The notes beneath the pieces were generated by a model. The model saw only the letters and a list, made by a program, of their open reading frames with translations, made no database searches and was not told the DNA's origin. The translations under genes and the position numbers were made by a program. This document shows, piece by piece, positions 9,392 to 19,217 of a stretch of 64,000 nucleotides of DNA; position 1 is the stretch's first letter, and each line of letters begins with the position of its first letter. This stretch comes from an uncultured Ruminiclostridium sp. (GTDB lineage: Bacteria; Bacillota; Clostridia; Oscillospirales; Ruminococcaceae), in assembly GCA_910579265.1 (NCBI GenBank), contig CAJTTE010000013.1, positions 16,067-80,066 of the forward strand, given 5' to 3'.

Positions 9392-9420
9392 TTGACAATC
9401 GTCTGATATTCTGTTAAAAT
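9392..9420 (+). promoter_or_regulatory. Promoter for the chemoreceptor gene, with a long leader
   Basis: TTGACA (9392-9397), 17-bp spacer, TAAAAT (9415-9420). The transcript would have a leader of about 210 nt containing possible stems, e.g. TTTTGAGC with GCTCAAA. I looked for the c-di-GMP-I riboswitch core, which is common before such genes, and did not see it. Confidence 0.75.
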
Positions 9421-9638
9421 GAAAACAATATGTTATGATCTGATTTGGAGGATATACCGCCGGATTGCAGTTTTGAGCTGATCCTGCAACATCTTTTTAC
9501 GTCGGTTGTGCTCAAATCTTTTTATGGCTTTTTCCAAGTCCGTAGGTCAAAAAGCTTGTTTAGCGGCATTACCGCCTTGCTTTTTACGGTGTGATCGGCA
9601 TGTTATGAAAAGAATAACGGCAGAAAGGACAGGTATAT

Positions 9639-11288
9639 ATGAAAAAAAGCATTAAAAAAATGGTTGGATTCAGAGTAGCGGCTGCTCTTTTGTCCACACT
9701 ACTTTTTAGTTTTATGACTACCTTTAATATTTTCCGCATTCAGGATAATCAGGCCTCCTCGGCTCAGGTAAATACGCTTCTTAATAAAATGCAGATAGCG
9801 GAAACCGCTCACTATAAATGGGCTGCCAACTTAAGTAATGCATTGTACGCCGGTACTGAATTTACCGGGAGCATTGATCCTACTACATGTGCGTTGGGTA
9901 AATGGCTTTACGGAGAAACGGGCACGGAGGATCAGGAGATCCTGGAGATTCGGTCTCAGCTGGAGCCGTTACATAAAGAGCTGCACCAGTCCGCTACTTA
10001 TGTGCTGGATCTAATGAAAAACGATTCCGCCGAGGCTCAGCTTTATTATCAGGAAACGATCCAAAAAAATCTGGTCAATATTGTCGGCCTTCTTGACAAG
10101 GTGGTGGAAAGAGGCGGGGTTCTCAGTGAGGAAAGCCATGTCCAGATGGAGAACACCATTCTTACTATGCATCTTACATCGGGTATCTGTCTTGCTTTGG
10201 CGTTGGTATGCCTGATAAGCCTTATTTACTGTGTTCTGAAGAAAGTTGTCAAGCCGATCATCAGCATTACGGAATGCAGCAGGCCGCTTCAGGAGGGAAG
10301 GCTTAATTTTGATTTGGTTTATAACTCCGGCGATGAGGTAGGTACGCTTGCAAATACGCTCAGAAATTCCATGAAGCTTATTGACGGTTATGTGGCGGAT
10401 ATAAACCGGATAATGGAACAGCTTTCCGGCGGTAATTTTAATGTTCAGAGTTCGTTGGATTATATCGGAGATTTCAGTAGTATCCAGGCATCGACGGAAA
10501 GCTTTACTTCAACTATGTCTGCGGCTCTGGATCAGATCTCTCAGGTTGAACGGCGCATTTCCGAAAATGCGGAACAGATCGCCAACAGCTCTCAGTCTCT
10601 TGCACAGGGTGCTACCGAACAGGCCGGATCTATTCAGGAGCTGTATGCTTCTTTGGAGGAGCTTTCCAAAAGCGCAAAGAAGAATGTTGAGGTTTCATCG
10701 GGCGCTCATGAACGCGCTCTTCTGACCGGCGAACAGGTTTCTGCCGGCAGCAAGCAGATGGAACAGATGGTTTCCGCAATGTCAGATATAAGCAATACTT
10801 CCGAGCAGATCGGTCAGATTATTGCTACGATAGAAAATATTGCATTCCAGACAAATATACTTGCGCTCAACGCGGCGGTAGAAGCCGCAAGAGCGGGTGA
10901 AGCCGGCAAGGGCTTTGCCGTTGTGGCCGACGAGGTTCGCAGTCTGGCGGCTCAGTCCGATAAATCCGCCAAAGCCACCAAGGAGCTTATTGAAAATTGT
11001 GTGGAAGCGGCCGGAAGAGGTACAAGGATTGTAAACGACGTTTCTTCATCGCTGAAAAAGACTCTGGAGCTTGTGATGAGCTCCAATAGAGATATAGAAG
11101 TTATTGCAGATGCCGTACAAAAGGAAGCGGAATCCATAGTGCAGGTTACGGAAGGAATAGAGCAGATTTCCTCAGTTACTCAGACCAATTCCGCCAGCAG
11201 CGAAGAGGCAGCCGCAATCAGCAATGAGATGTTCACTCAGGTACGCAAGCTTCAGGATCAGACGAAAAAATTCCGCCTGAAGCAATAA
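9639..11288 (+). CDS. Methyl-accepting chemotaxis protein with CZB-like sensor
   Basis: 549 residues. TM1 at ~11-31, an outer domain at ~32-175, TM2 at ~178-200, HAMP at ~200-255, then a cytoplasmic signalling domain with the invariant hairpin tip NILALNAAVEAARAGEAGKG and EVRSLA. The outer domain has HYKWAANL, CALGKWLYGE and LEPLHKELHQSA. This His...Cys-x-x-Gly-Lys-Trp...His-x-x-x-His arrangement is that of the chemoreceptor zinc-binding (CZB) family, which senses zinc or hypochlorite. No other chemotaxis genes are in the window. AAAGGACAGG precedes the ATG. Confidence 0.85.
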   Translation: MKKSIKKMVGFRVAAALLSTLLFSFMTTFNIFRIQDNQASSAQVNTLLNKMQIAETAHYKWAANLSNALYAGTEFTGSIDPTTCALGKWLYGETGTEDQEILEIRSQLEPLHKELHQSATYVLDLMKNDSAEAQLYYQETIQKNLVNIVGLLDKVVERGGVLSEESHVQMENTILTMHLTSGICLALALVCLISLIYCVLKKVVKPIISITECSRPLQEGRLNFDLVYNSGDEVGTLANTLRNSMKLIDGYVADINRIMEQLSGGNFNVQSSLDYIGDFSSIQASTESFTSTMSAALDQISQVERRISENAEQIANSSQSLAQGATEQAGSIQELYASLEELSKSAKKNVEVSSGAHERALLTGEQVSAGSKQMEQMVSAMSDISNTSEQIGQIIATIENIAFQTNILALNAAVEAARAGEAGKGFAVVADEVRSLAAQSDKSAKATKELIENCVEAAGRGTRIVNDVSSSLKKTLELVMSSNRDIEVIADAVQKEAESIVQVTEGIEQISSVTQTNSASSEEAAAISNEMFTQVRKLQDQTKKFRLKQ

Positions 11289-11370
11289 ATTGTTAAAAAG
11301 TTCATGTTTTATTGTTTTTATGGCAACTGATAATATGAAAACGATAGATCGGAATATGGAAAAGGTATAA

Positions 11371-11508
11371 ATGGCTATTTCTAAAGCAGGAAATATTGCT
11401 TATCGTGTTAAAACAGATGGATTTCATGGTGAACTATTCTTTCTGCTGGAGGACAAATATCCGAGGAAAGCACTGATTTGTTTCGGCGGCAGCGATGGTC
11501 GGAGGTGA
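11371..11508 (+). pseudogene. N-terminal remnant of a BAAT/acyl-CoA thioester hydrolase-like protein
   Basis: A 45-codon frame ending in TGA that reads like the start of an alpha/beta hydrolase of the BAAT type: FHGELFFLLEDKYPRKALIC then FGGSDG. The family is several hundred residues long, so this is a truncated gene. The next gene starts eight bases past its stop and uses the GGAGGTG in this frame as its ribosome binding site. The assignment rests on a short motif. Confidence 0.45.
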
Positions 11509-11513
11509 CAGGT

Positions 11514-12104
11514 ATGGTATACGGCATCGGAACGGGTTCAAAAAATTATTCATATTATTCCGGCAGAGGAGCAAACCGTAATGTAAAAATGCCCACCCTT
11601 CCCGGTATGCGAACAAGGGGTCAATGCAAGCTTAGCGAAAAGGAGTTGCTTAGCAAGATTAGGGAATTGGCCCACAAAGATGCTGCTGAGGGGACCGATT
11701 CGCAGCATGCCGAAAGTTTTCAGGGAGTGAGATATGGCTCGGCAGAATGGCAAAAGCTAAGGGATGACTATGTTTCCTTTGCATCCCCCGATAGGGTGGG
11801 AATTATTAAAAATACGCTTTCAGGTTTTGCGGGAAAAATACAGTCTATGACTCTTACAGGTAAAAACAGTGACGTTGGCTTTTTTGATATAATATTCAAC
11901 AATTGTAAGAAATTTGGACCTGACGTAGGCGGGAATTTTGTGATCTTCAGAGATGAGCAAGGAAATGAAATTGCCCGATACAGTGAGCCAAATGGTTGGA
12001 GTTTTCGGTATACTCCTGCTGAGGATGCAAGGCTCGATGAATTTAACGCTTTGTGGAAGCAAGCTTTGACCGATGCGCAGACAGAATTGAAGCAGGGTGT
12101 GTGA
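11514..12104 (+). CDS. Uncharacterised protein
   Basis: 196 residues from the ATG at 11514, chosen because GGAGGTG lies six bases upstream; the frame opens further back with a TTG at 11478. There is no signal peptide or membrane segment. The N-terminus is Gly/Tyr/Ser-rich (GIGTGSKNYSYYSGRG), a central part is helical and charged, and FVIFRDEQGNEIARYSEPNG resembles a beta-hairpin. I do not recognise the family. It precedes another uncharacterised gene on the same strand, with remnants between. Confidence 0.6.
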   Translation: MVYGIGTGSKNYSYYSGRGANRNVKMPTLPGMRTRGQCKLSEKELLSKIRELAHKDAAEGTDSQHAESFQGVRYGSAEWQKLRDDYVSFASPDRVGIIKNTLSGFAGKIQSMTLTGKNSDVGFFDIIFNNCKKFGPDVGGNFVIFRDEQGNEIARYSEPNGWSFRYTPAEDARLDEFNALWKQALTDAQTELKQGV

Positions 12105-12213
12105 GGAGAAATTATAATATAGTTTTTTGCAGTCAGGATTATATATTCAATTTTAAATTTACGCATTTAAAAAGACAGTGCTTTAATTTTTAAAATCAGG
12201 CGGAAGCTTAAAA

Positions 12214-12561
12214 ATGAAAAGTATAAGAAAATTTATCTCTGGGATACTTGCTGTTGAAAAGAAAGCTATTACAGATTCAAAAAGGATATTTTACTTATAC
12301 TTCCAATAAGGTTTCTTGCTATAAAATACGGCGTCACGAGGATATGAAAAAGGTCATCCGGCAGGGCATAATAACAGACCGGCGTTTGTATGGTGAAATA
12401 ACACTGCAACGTGGCTGTATGATACATATCTAACGGTGTATTGTAAGCGCTCCAAACATAAAGGAGAGCCGTTTGGGGTTATAGCAACTGCGGGTTCAAT
12501 TTTATATACAGCTGTGGGCAATAAATGGCTTAAGATAGGCGGCATATGGGCGAATTTATAA
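12214..12561 (+). pseudogene. Decayed coding sequence, unidentified
   Basis: Two pieces of plausible coding sequence sit between the neighbouring genes. One is a 31-codon ORF at 12214 (MKSIRKFISGILAVEKKAI...). The other is a frame at 12334-12561 that reads well for 75 codons except for one in-frame TGA at 12394. It ends in GEPFGVIATAGSILYTAVG and has no start. The pieces look like the wreck of one gene. The family is not recognised. Confidence 0.4.
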
Positions 12562-12573
12562 AGGAGCGGCGTA

Positions 12574-13398
12574 ATGAATATCATAAATATAAACCCTGTC
12601 AATACAAAAAGCAGTTTAAGCAATATTCCAAAAAGCCCGCTTCATAAGGTAAATTCCGAGACTGTAAGCTCTGCCTCAAAAGGTCGCTTTGATTCCTTCA
12701 CACTTGTGGGAACGGATGAAAAGTATGAAAACGGAGCCGATATAAAGGAGCTTGGCTCAAAGACGGCGGAGTTAGTGAGAAATATGTCAGGGTTTTCGGA
12801 TGAGGAAAAGGCGGAAATAGCTTTTGGCTCTTATTTGGAAATGGCAAAGGCGATCAACGGAATGAAGCAGGCCATTGAATATGACATAACTTGTTTCAGT
12901 GAGTACAAAGATGAGAAAGCTTATTACACCGATTTGCTTAATAACGGCGGAGTGATCGGAGATGGCGGCGGCAGATATAAGTTTGGCGGTAACGCTGCGG
13001 GCGATGTTGTACAGACAGAGGATATTCAAAACGCCTTGTCCGGGGTGCAGTCTCACATAGACGCATGGTGCGGAAAAAACACTGCCGAAAAATCTTATCC
13101 CCGTCAAATGCCCGACGGCGTTTACGGCATATTTACTCCCGAGGTGGGTTATAGAATCGCGGAAAAGGTCTTTAGGCTGTCAGCAGATGTTTTTTCTGCG
13201 GCAACGGGAATTAACGGCAGCGCACTTGATTTGAAGGACAATGAGTTCTTTTTTAGCAAAGAAGGCGTTACCGAGGAAAATTTCCTTGAAAAAGCCAACA
13301 CAATATTAGGTGCGGTTAAGGGCAGGATCAAGCAGCTTGGGGATATATGGAGCGAATATTCCTACAACAACAGACATTTTACGGATAAGATCAAGTAA
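12574..13398 (+). CDS. Uncharacterised protein
   Basis: 274 residues. AAAGGAGCGG precedes the ATG. The N-terminal ~50 residues are Ser/Asn-rich and probably disordered, with no signal peptide. The rest is a soluble mixed alpha/beta protein with a Gly-rich turn (NNGGVIGDGGGRYKFGG). I do not recognise the family. The gene and the one at 11514 are on the same strand, and both have flexible N-termini without export signals. Confidence 0.6.
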   Translation: MNIININPVNTKSSLSNIPKSPLHKVNSETVSSASKGRFDSFTLVGTDEKYENGADIKELGSKTAELVRNMSGFSDEEKAEIAFGSYLEMAKAINGMKQAIEYDITCFSEYKDEKAYYTDLLNNGGVIGDGGGRYKFGGNAAGDVVQTEDIQNALSGVQSHIDAWCGKNTAEKSYPRQMPDGVYGIFTPEVGYRIAEKVFRLSADVFSAATGINGSALDLKDNEFFFSKEGVTEENFLEKANTILGAVKGRIKQLGDIWSEYSYNNRHFTDKIK

Positions 13399-13885
13399 AG
13401 ATATAAGGTCAGGATCAACGACCTTCTAAATCCTTTACAGTACAAGGCTTAAATGTAGATTTCATAAGGATAAGTGAACTATATCCGCTATTAACATCGG
13501 AAGTATGGATATAACCCCATTTGCACTCTTTTCATGTAAAGCCTGCGAACCGTCAGAATGAATAAGAATCAACAGGCGCAGGAACGTTGTCAGCATTTTG
13601 TCAGGAATATGATAAAAACTATCCTGCTGCCGTATTACACTTACCACTTTAGCAAAACGAGCCGGGAGATCTTTGCAGGATAAGATGAAACGTGTGATTG
13701 TAAGTGATATTCCGAGCGGAAAGCATTAAATTCGCGTTCATATTTTTCGCCTTCCCTGAACAACGAAGCGAAATGCTTTAATGTCCGATCACTTTTTGTG
13801 CGCTTTATTTTATTCCGCCGTATATCCTTCTGATACGGTTGTGTTTACATAGTATTTTAAAAACCAAGAAAGTCTCCGGTCAATA
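13399..13885. other. Intergenic stretch, no supported gene
   Basis: About 490 bp between an uncharacterised gene and the rnpB promoter. Only short frames without ribosome binding sites are seen, and no member of the repeat families. Confidence 0.4.
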
Positions 13886-13914
13886 TTGACTTTCCCCCTT
13901 AACTATGTTACAAT
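13886..13914 (+). promoter_or_regulatory. rnpB promoter
   Basis: TTGACT (13886-13891), 17-bp spacer, TACAAT (13909-13914). Initiation would fall at about 13921-13923, exactly where the P1 stem of RNase P RNA begins. Confidence 0.85.
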
Positions 13915-13921
13915 TTAAAAT

Positions 13922-14260
13922 GCAACTCTATTATACGAACGCGGGGAGAAATCCGTGAGGAAAGTCCGAGCATCAAAGAGCGGGATAGCTGCTAACGGCA
14001 GCCGAGGGTGACCTTAGGGCAAGTGCAACAGAGATATACCGCCGTATTTTTTACGGTAAGGGTGGAAAGGCGAGGTAAGAGCTCACCGGAGCATAGGAGA
14101 CTATGCTGCCATGTAAACCCTATCCGATGCAACGCCGATTGGTACGGAGAGAAATGCGTCTGCTCGGCGTACTCCGATATAGGCGGCTCGATCCTGCGGG
14201 CGACCGCAGGGCTAGATAAATGTTCGTACAAGACAGAACTCGGCTTACAGATAGAGTTGA
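13922..14260 (+). ncRNA. rnpB: RNase P RNA
   Basis: The conserved regions occur in order: GAGGAAAGTCCGAGC (CR I), AGGGTGA, GTAAGAGCTCACCGG (CR III), GTAAACCC, TAGATAAATG and ACAGAACTCGGCTTACAG (CR V). The ends AACTCTAT and ATAGAGTT pair as P1. The total of about 340 nt suits a bacterial class A type. It is the catalytic RNA that removes tRNA 5' leaders. Promoter and terminator are both visible. The short ORFs crossing this region are chance frames. Confidence 0.95.
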
Positions 14261-14287
14261 AAAAGCACCATATGGTGCTTTTTTATT
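14261..14287 (+). terminator. rnpB terminator
   Basis: Stem AAAGCACCATATGGTGCTTTT followed by a T tract, directly after the P1 3' strand. Confidence 0.9.
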
Positions 14288-14331
14288 TTTGTAGCCTTAG
14301 AAAAACAACGGATAAGACGGCATAAAAAATC

Positions 14332-14493
14332 TTAGAGCCTGTTTAGTATCTCGAAGTATGTAGATTGGCAGATTTTGCGTATTTCGGGGCGATTTTCCGC
14401 AGACGTACTTGATGTAAATCAAGAAATAAACGAAAAAATATGCAAAAGATGCAAGCAGGATATATGCTGAGAGATGCTAAACAAGCTTTTAGA
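14332..14493 (+). repeat. Repeat family D, copy D1 (MITE-like)
   Basis: About 160 bp, starting GAGCCTGTTTAGTATCTCGA and ending with its inverse GAGATGCTAAACAAGCTTTT. It shares most of its length with the inverted copy at 27038-27202, including GCAGACGTACTTGATGTA. Confidence 0.85.
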
Positions 14494-14811
14494 CTCAACG
14501 TTGATATCCGATATATTAAAAGCTTTGTAATCATTGATCATATGGTAATTTCAAAGGGGGCTGTCAAAAAAACAAAAAAGTGCAGTAATTAAACCGATCA
14601 TAAATGAAGCTGTAGGCTTGATCGAAGATAACGCCTTAAGCGCCGCTCCTTTGTCATCCCTATTATTTTTACATATCTCTAACATATATAAGGACGCACC
14701 TGAGACCAAGAAGCCTTGTACGATTTCGATGAATGAGCTTAGTTCTCGAGAGAAAAAGAGGAGAAGTATGGTAATGCTTCGAGTATTTTGACGCATAAAA
14801 CACCGGCAGTC
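14494..14811. other. Possible decayed coding sequence
   Basis: A plus-strand frame of about 66 codons from ~14592 to a TGA at ~14790 reads KPIINEAVGLIEDNALSAAP onward but has no start codon or ribosome binding site. It may be a gene remnant; the family is not recognised. Confidence 0.25.
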
Positions 14812-14998
14812 AGGGCGTTTCTGAAAATAAAGAAAATATATAATCACGCTGAAAGCATGGCAATTTTAAGGAAAAAAGCGGAGGAACAGGAGGGTATTTC
14901 ATAATTATTTGGGATAACTGTCGGCATGCTGGAAAGCATTCGCAGTTAATAGAAATTTTGCAATCTGCACCTTTTCAGATAGTCCTTAGTAAAAATTG
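14812..14998 (-). repeat. Repeat family C, copy C1 (MITE-like)
   Basis: Ends AGGGCGTTTCTGAAAATA and CTTTTCAGATAGTCCTTA, with a remnant of the central palindrome around GGGATAACTGTCGG. Orientation is opposite to C2. Confidence 0.8.
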
Positions 14999-15764
14999 CG
15001 GCTTTAGATAGCTAATATTAAACATTGAAATTTTAATCCTTATCTTAGGCAGTAACGGCTGAAAAAGCATCGGCAATAAAATCAAATATGGCTATGAGTA
15101 AGAAAAAGCTCGGAAACGGTTAAAGAAAACGCTTGTTTTGGCATAAGCTTTTAAAATTATGCGATCCGCTTATTTAAAAAAACAACGGTATACAAAACTT
15201 CGCTAATTAACGGTTTGTTATGCTTTATTTAAAATATTTTCTGAGACTGTAAAGGGATAAAAACCATTTTTAAAAACAACACTGTTTATGTACTAGGAGT
15301 TTAATATTGTGTTGATAATGTGAAAAATATTTTCATGTTTATTTTTATACGGTGAAGGAAATGTGATTGTTTTGTGAAAAACAATATGACATTAATTTTA
15401 TTTTTTCTGTTTTTAACAATTAACGCAGCTGATATTTGTTGATAATGCCATCGATATTCACGCAAACGTTTTAACAGCTTCTTGATCTGCGGTCATAATT
15501 ATCTCCGACATGAACATTTGGTTTCAAATATGGATTTTGGACCATGGTGCTTTTTATAAATAACAATATAAGGTATGGATTATATCTGCTTGGAATTTGA
15601 TTTTCTTCAATAAATCTAATGAATATAGTGCCTCGGAGAACAGCATTAAAATGCTGTCCCGTAAAAGAAACCGCCGTCAACCGTTTTGATTGACGACAAT
15701 AATATACTTCTGCTCCGCCGTCTAATAAATAAATTCGGATTGACATCGGCGAATCCGGTGTTTT
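14999..15764. other. AT-rich intergenic stretch
   Basis: About 770 bp between repeat C1 and the addA stop. A minus-strand frame at 15471-15746 (91 codons from MSIRIYLLDGG) lacks a ribosome binding site and shows no known motif, so it is not called as a gene. A GGACAGCAT/ATGCTGTTC stem is present near 15640-15660. No clear terminator for addA was found. Confidence 0.35.
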
Positions 15765-18700
15765 TTACTCATCAGATCGGGTATCGGTCTGCACCGTGAT
15801 CTCTTTTCCCAGGGAAAAGCTGAATAAAATACACTCCTTTACTCTCATGCCGGTCATTTCCTCCAGCGCCTTTCTGTAAATTCCGAGCTGTCCCGTATAT
15901 TCTTCCTTAAGCTTTTCGGGTGTGGTATTGCGGTTGGTTTTGTAATCGACAAGAACTATTTCGTCATTCTCCTCGAAAAACATATCCGCTATGCCCTGAA
16001 TAAAGGAAAGGTCGTCGTTATCCGGACAAGTGTCTCCTGTCAGACTGATCGTGGTAAAGATAGGGAATTCCCGAAAAACCTTTTTCGCCTTCCCCGCTCT
16101 TTTGGCAACGGTGCTGTTAAGAAATCGCTGTATTTCCTGCGGGTTTACGGCATTTTTTTCATCATCGCTGATGATACGGCTTTCTGCAAGTCTTTTCAGC
16201 TCCAAATCGGCGCTGTCAGCCGTAAAATCAACATATTCCATTACCTTGTGATATATGTCGCCCCGCTCCTTAGGGGTGAGAGGACGGTTTTTTTTCATAA
16301 AAACCGGAAGCCCCATGTAAAAAGCGCTGCTGATATTGGCTTCTCCGGTAGGCTCATCGGGAGAATCGGCGTTTATTCCGAGAGAGGTTGCCGTAAACTT
16401 TGCGGGTGTGTGTACGGCTTTTTCATACGGATATTTGTAATTTATCCGTTTTCTGATTTTATCTGCATCCAATACCGCTTTATCATCACTCGTACCGGAA
16501 GAAGCGTCTATTGCCTCCGGCTCTGCGGATTTATCGTCATGACTGGGTATAAGGGTAAACTCGAAGGCGGAGGGATTTCTGTCAAACCGTGATCTGAGGA
16601 AGCTCAGATAGCTTCCCGTGCCGCCGAAATATTCCTTTTCTCCGCTGTCGGCTTCATTCGCGTTTTTTTCGGTAACATTGCATCCCGCTGTAATTATAAG
16701 CTTTTCCTCTGCTCTCGTCATTGCGACATATAAAAGCCTGAGCTCCTCCCCCGCGACCTTATCATTATAGCTGTCGGCAAGAAGCTGATGAGAAGCGGTC
16801 GCGCACTTGACGGATCTTTTAAAGTCGCATACGGAAATGCCCGCGCCTTTTTCCTTATCGAAAATAAAAGCTTGAAAAGAATCTCTTTTGTTGGGAGAAA
16901 CATCCGAACCTCCGATGAATACTACCGGAAACTGAAGCCCCTTTGAGCTGTGTATTGTCATTATCTTTACCGAACGCTCCTCCTGCTCTTTTACCTGAGC
17001 CTGGGGCATTTCCAGCTTGCTGCGGTTCACATGCCTCATAACTGCCAGAAAATCAGAGGGACGCGGATTACCTCGTGCATAGTACAGAAGCAGTCGCAGA
17101 TTTTCCCGCCTTTCCCGTCCCTTTCTGCCGACGCTCATAATGTCGGGCAGCATAGTTACCGAATATATTTCGCTTAAAAGCTCATGAGTGAGGGAATTGG
17201 CGGCTGATTTTCTAAAAAGCTGCATATCCGAAATGAATTTTTTCGCTTTAGAACTTAAAACTCCGTCATTTTCAGATTCGGCAACTGCGGAAAGAATGCC
17301 GTACAGAGACAGCTTATGGGGGTTTTTTATATCGGTTCCCTCGGCGAGTCTTACCCTTGCCGTTTCTTCGGCGGTAAAACCGTAAACGGGGGACATTATG
17401 GAGGTGACCACAGCTCTGTCGTCGTTAGGCCTGAGAACTGCTGACAGAAGAGCCAGAGCAAGCTCGATCTCGATAAGGCTGGTAAAAGCCTTATCACCGG
17501 TTGAAACACAGGGGATATTAAGATCTTCAAATACTCTGCGGTAAACGGCGCCTATTGTGTTTGTCCTTGTAAGTATGGCAAAATCACCATAGCCGCATGG
17601 CCTTTCGCCGTTTTTATCGTGGACGGTAAAACCGCTTTTTATCATATCCTGTATTCTTTTTGCGGTATATCTTGCTTCTCTGCTCCTGCAATCGTCCCTG
17701 TCCTTTAATGAATTTATTATTATAAGCTCTGACCTGTTTTTGTCGCAGTGATCTATGCCTCTGCCAGCAGTCATATCCTGCCACGGGCTTCCGGAAAAGC
17801 TTTCCGGGAGCTCATCCTCACAGCAGCCCCCGAAAACCTTGTTTACCGTATCTATAACGTCGCTGCTGCTTCGGAAGTTGCTGTTAAGACATATTGATTT
17901 ATAATTTTTGTTTGAGGGAAGGGAAGCAAATATTTCGGGGTTTGCGCTTCTGAAGGAATATATGCACTGTTTGGCGTCGCCTACAAGATAAAGATTCTTT
18001 TCGCCGTCGGACAGACACCGGAATATTTCATACTGTATATCGTTGCTGTCCTGAAACTCGTCTACTATTATATAATCGTAAACTCCCTTGCTTCCTCCCG
18101 CCTTTACGGCCTCGAGCGCAAAATGCTCCAGATCGGAAAAATCCACAACCCCGGCTTTTCTTTTTAGTGCCGAATACTCTCTGTCATATACCTGTTCAAG
18201 TCCCCGCAGAAGCTCCAGATGCCTTCCGCATTCCTCTCTGTCCTTTTCACGGTTTATCAGCAAGGCGGACTTCCTTGCGCAGTCCTTTAAAATAGCTTTT
18301 ATTCCGTCTCTTATTTCGGAAAGCGGAACAAAAGGAGAATCCTTTTTAACGGCGGGAGCTCTTCCGAAATCGACCCTTCTGTGTAAAAGCCGGTCATAAT
18401 TATTGTGGGCAAGAGAGCTTCTGAGGAAATCCGCCTCTTCGAAAAGATTATTAAAATATGTCCTATGCTTTTCGCCCGCTTTAATATCCTTTTCGTCAAT
18501 AAGGTCGTCAAAAATCTCCGAGACCTTATTTTTTAGCGCCGAAACCTGATCCAGCGCTTTCAGCATATCATTTCTGAGAGGCTCGGAATAAAGCTCGGCA
18601 TATCTTTCCGGGTCGCCGTAAACCTCCGATTGTTCCTTCATCCATTCGCTGCCTGAAGGAATATTGGACAGAAAATCATGCAGCTTAAGCACTGCTTCGG

Positions 18701-19205
18701 AAATGTTTTTTTCACCGCCGAGTCTTACCGAGATTTCCTCCTGATGCCGTAGCTCCGTTTCTTTATAAATATGCCTGAAAAGCATTTTCATTGCTTTATC
18801 CGAAAGCGCTTTCCTTTCGATATCGCCGCATACGGCGAAGCCCTCCTCAAGAGGGAGAAGACGTATATTATCCCGTATCAGGGAAAGACAAAAGCTGCTT
18901 ATGGTGGATATTCTTGCGTAGGAGAGCCGGACAAGCTGTTCTCTGAAGAAATCGTCGCCGGGATTATCCCTTAAAAGCTCCTTCATCCTTTTTTCCAGAC
19001 GCTGTCTGAGCTCCGCCGCCGCCTTTTCCGTAAAGGTGACCGCCGCAAGTCTGTCGGCATAGACCGGATTTGCTCTGTCGGATATAAGAGCGGCTATATG
19101 CTCGACCAGAACGGCGGTTTTTCCGCTTCCCGCCGAAGCGGAAACGGCTGCGGAATGCTCCCCCCTGTAAGCTATTGCTTCGGTCTGTTCCTTTGTAAAA
19201 TTCAA
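15765..19205 (-). CDS. addA: Helicase-exonuclease AddAB, subunit AddA
   Basis: 1146 residues, a UvrD/RecB-type helicase with a C-terminal RecB-type nuclease. Walker A is SASAGSGKT (residues 22-30). Helicase motif II is within YIIVDEFQDSN and a later motif is EELRLLYVAMTRAEEKL. The nuclease core is VLVDYKTNRN near the C-terminus. AddAB resects double-strand breaks until Chi and loads RecA. The start codon is TTG, supported by AAGGAGGCGG eight bases upstream; that site overlaps the end of addB, 12 bp away, so translation is probably coupled. A 126-bp near-copy of codons from the middle of this gene is at 44014. Confidence 0.97.
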   Translation of the reverse strand: MNFTKEQTEAIAYRGEHSAAVSASAGSGKTAVLVEHIAALISDRANPVYADRLAAVTFTEKAAAELRQRLEKRMKELLRDNPGDDFFREQLVRLSYARISTISSFCLSLIRDNIRLLPLEEGFAVCGDIERKALSDKAMKMLFRHIYKETELRHQEEISVRLGGEKNISEAVLKLHDFLSNIPSGSEWMKEQSEVYGDPERYAELYSEPLRNDMLKALDQVSALKNKVSEIFDDLIDEKDIKAGEKHRTYFNNLFEEADFLRSSLAHNNYDRLLHRRVDFGRAPAVKKDSPFVPLSEIRDGIKAILKDCARKSALLINREKDREECGRHLELLRGLEQVYDREYSALKRKAGVVDFSDLEHFALEAVKAGGSKGVYDYIIVDEFQDSNDIQYEIFRCLSDGEKNLYLVGDAKQCIYSFRSANPEIFASLPSNKNYKSICLNSNFRSSSDVIDTVNKVFGGCCEDELPESFSGSPWQDMTAGRGIDHCDKNRSELIIINSLKDRDDCRSREARYTAKRIQDMIKSGFTVHDKNGERPCGYGDFAILTRTNTIGAVYRRVFEDLNIPCVSTGDKAFTSLIEIELALALLSAVLRPNDDRAVVTSIMSPVYGFTAEETARVRLAEGTDIKNPHKLSLYGILSAVAESENDGVLSSKAKKFISDMQLFRKSAANSLTHELLSEIYSVTMLPDIMSVGRKGRERRENLRLLLYYARGNPRPSDFLAVMRHVNRSKLEMPQAQVKEQEERSVKIMTIHSSKGLQFPVVFIGGSDVSPNKRDSFQAFIFDKEKGAGISVCDFKRSVKCATASHQLLADSYNDKVAGEELRLLYVAMTRAEEKLIITAGCNVTEKNANEADSGEKEYFGGTGSYLSFLRSRFDRNPSAFEFTLIPSHDDKSAEPEAIDASSGTSDDKAVLDADKIRKRINYKYPYEKAVHTPAKFTATSLGINADSPDEPTGEANISSAFYMGLPVFMKKNRPLTPKERGDIYHKVMEYVDFTADSADLELKRLAESRIISDDEKNAVNPQEIQRFLNSTVAKRAGKAKKVFREFPIFTTISLTGDTCPDNDDLSFIQGIADMFFEENDEIVLVDYKTNRNTTPEKLKEEYTGQLGIYRKALEEMTGMRVKECILFSFSLGKEITVQTDTRSDE

Positions 19206-19217
19206 AATACCGCCTCC

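Noticed and set aside
9421..9638. c-di-GMP riboswitch in the chemoreceptor leader
   Set aside because: The long leader made it plausible, but the conserved core words of GEMM-I were not found.
13992..14325. Short ORFs on both strands
   Set aside because: They lie inside RNase P RNA and its terminator, whose conserved regions are unmistakable.
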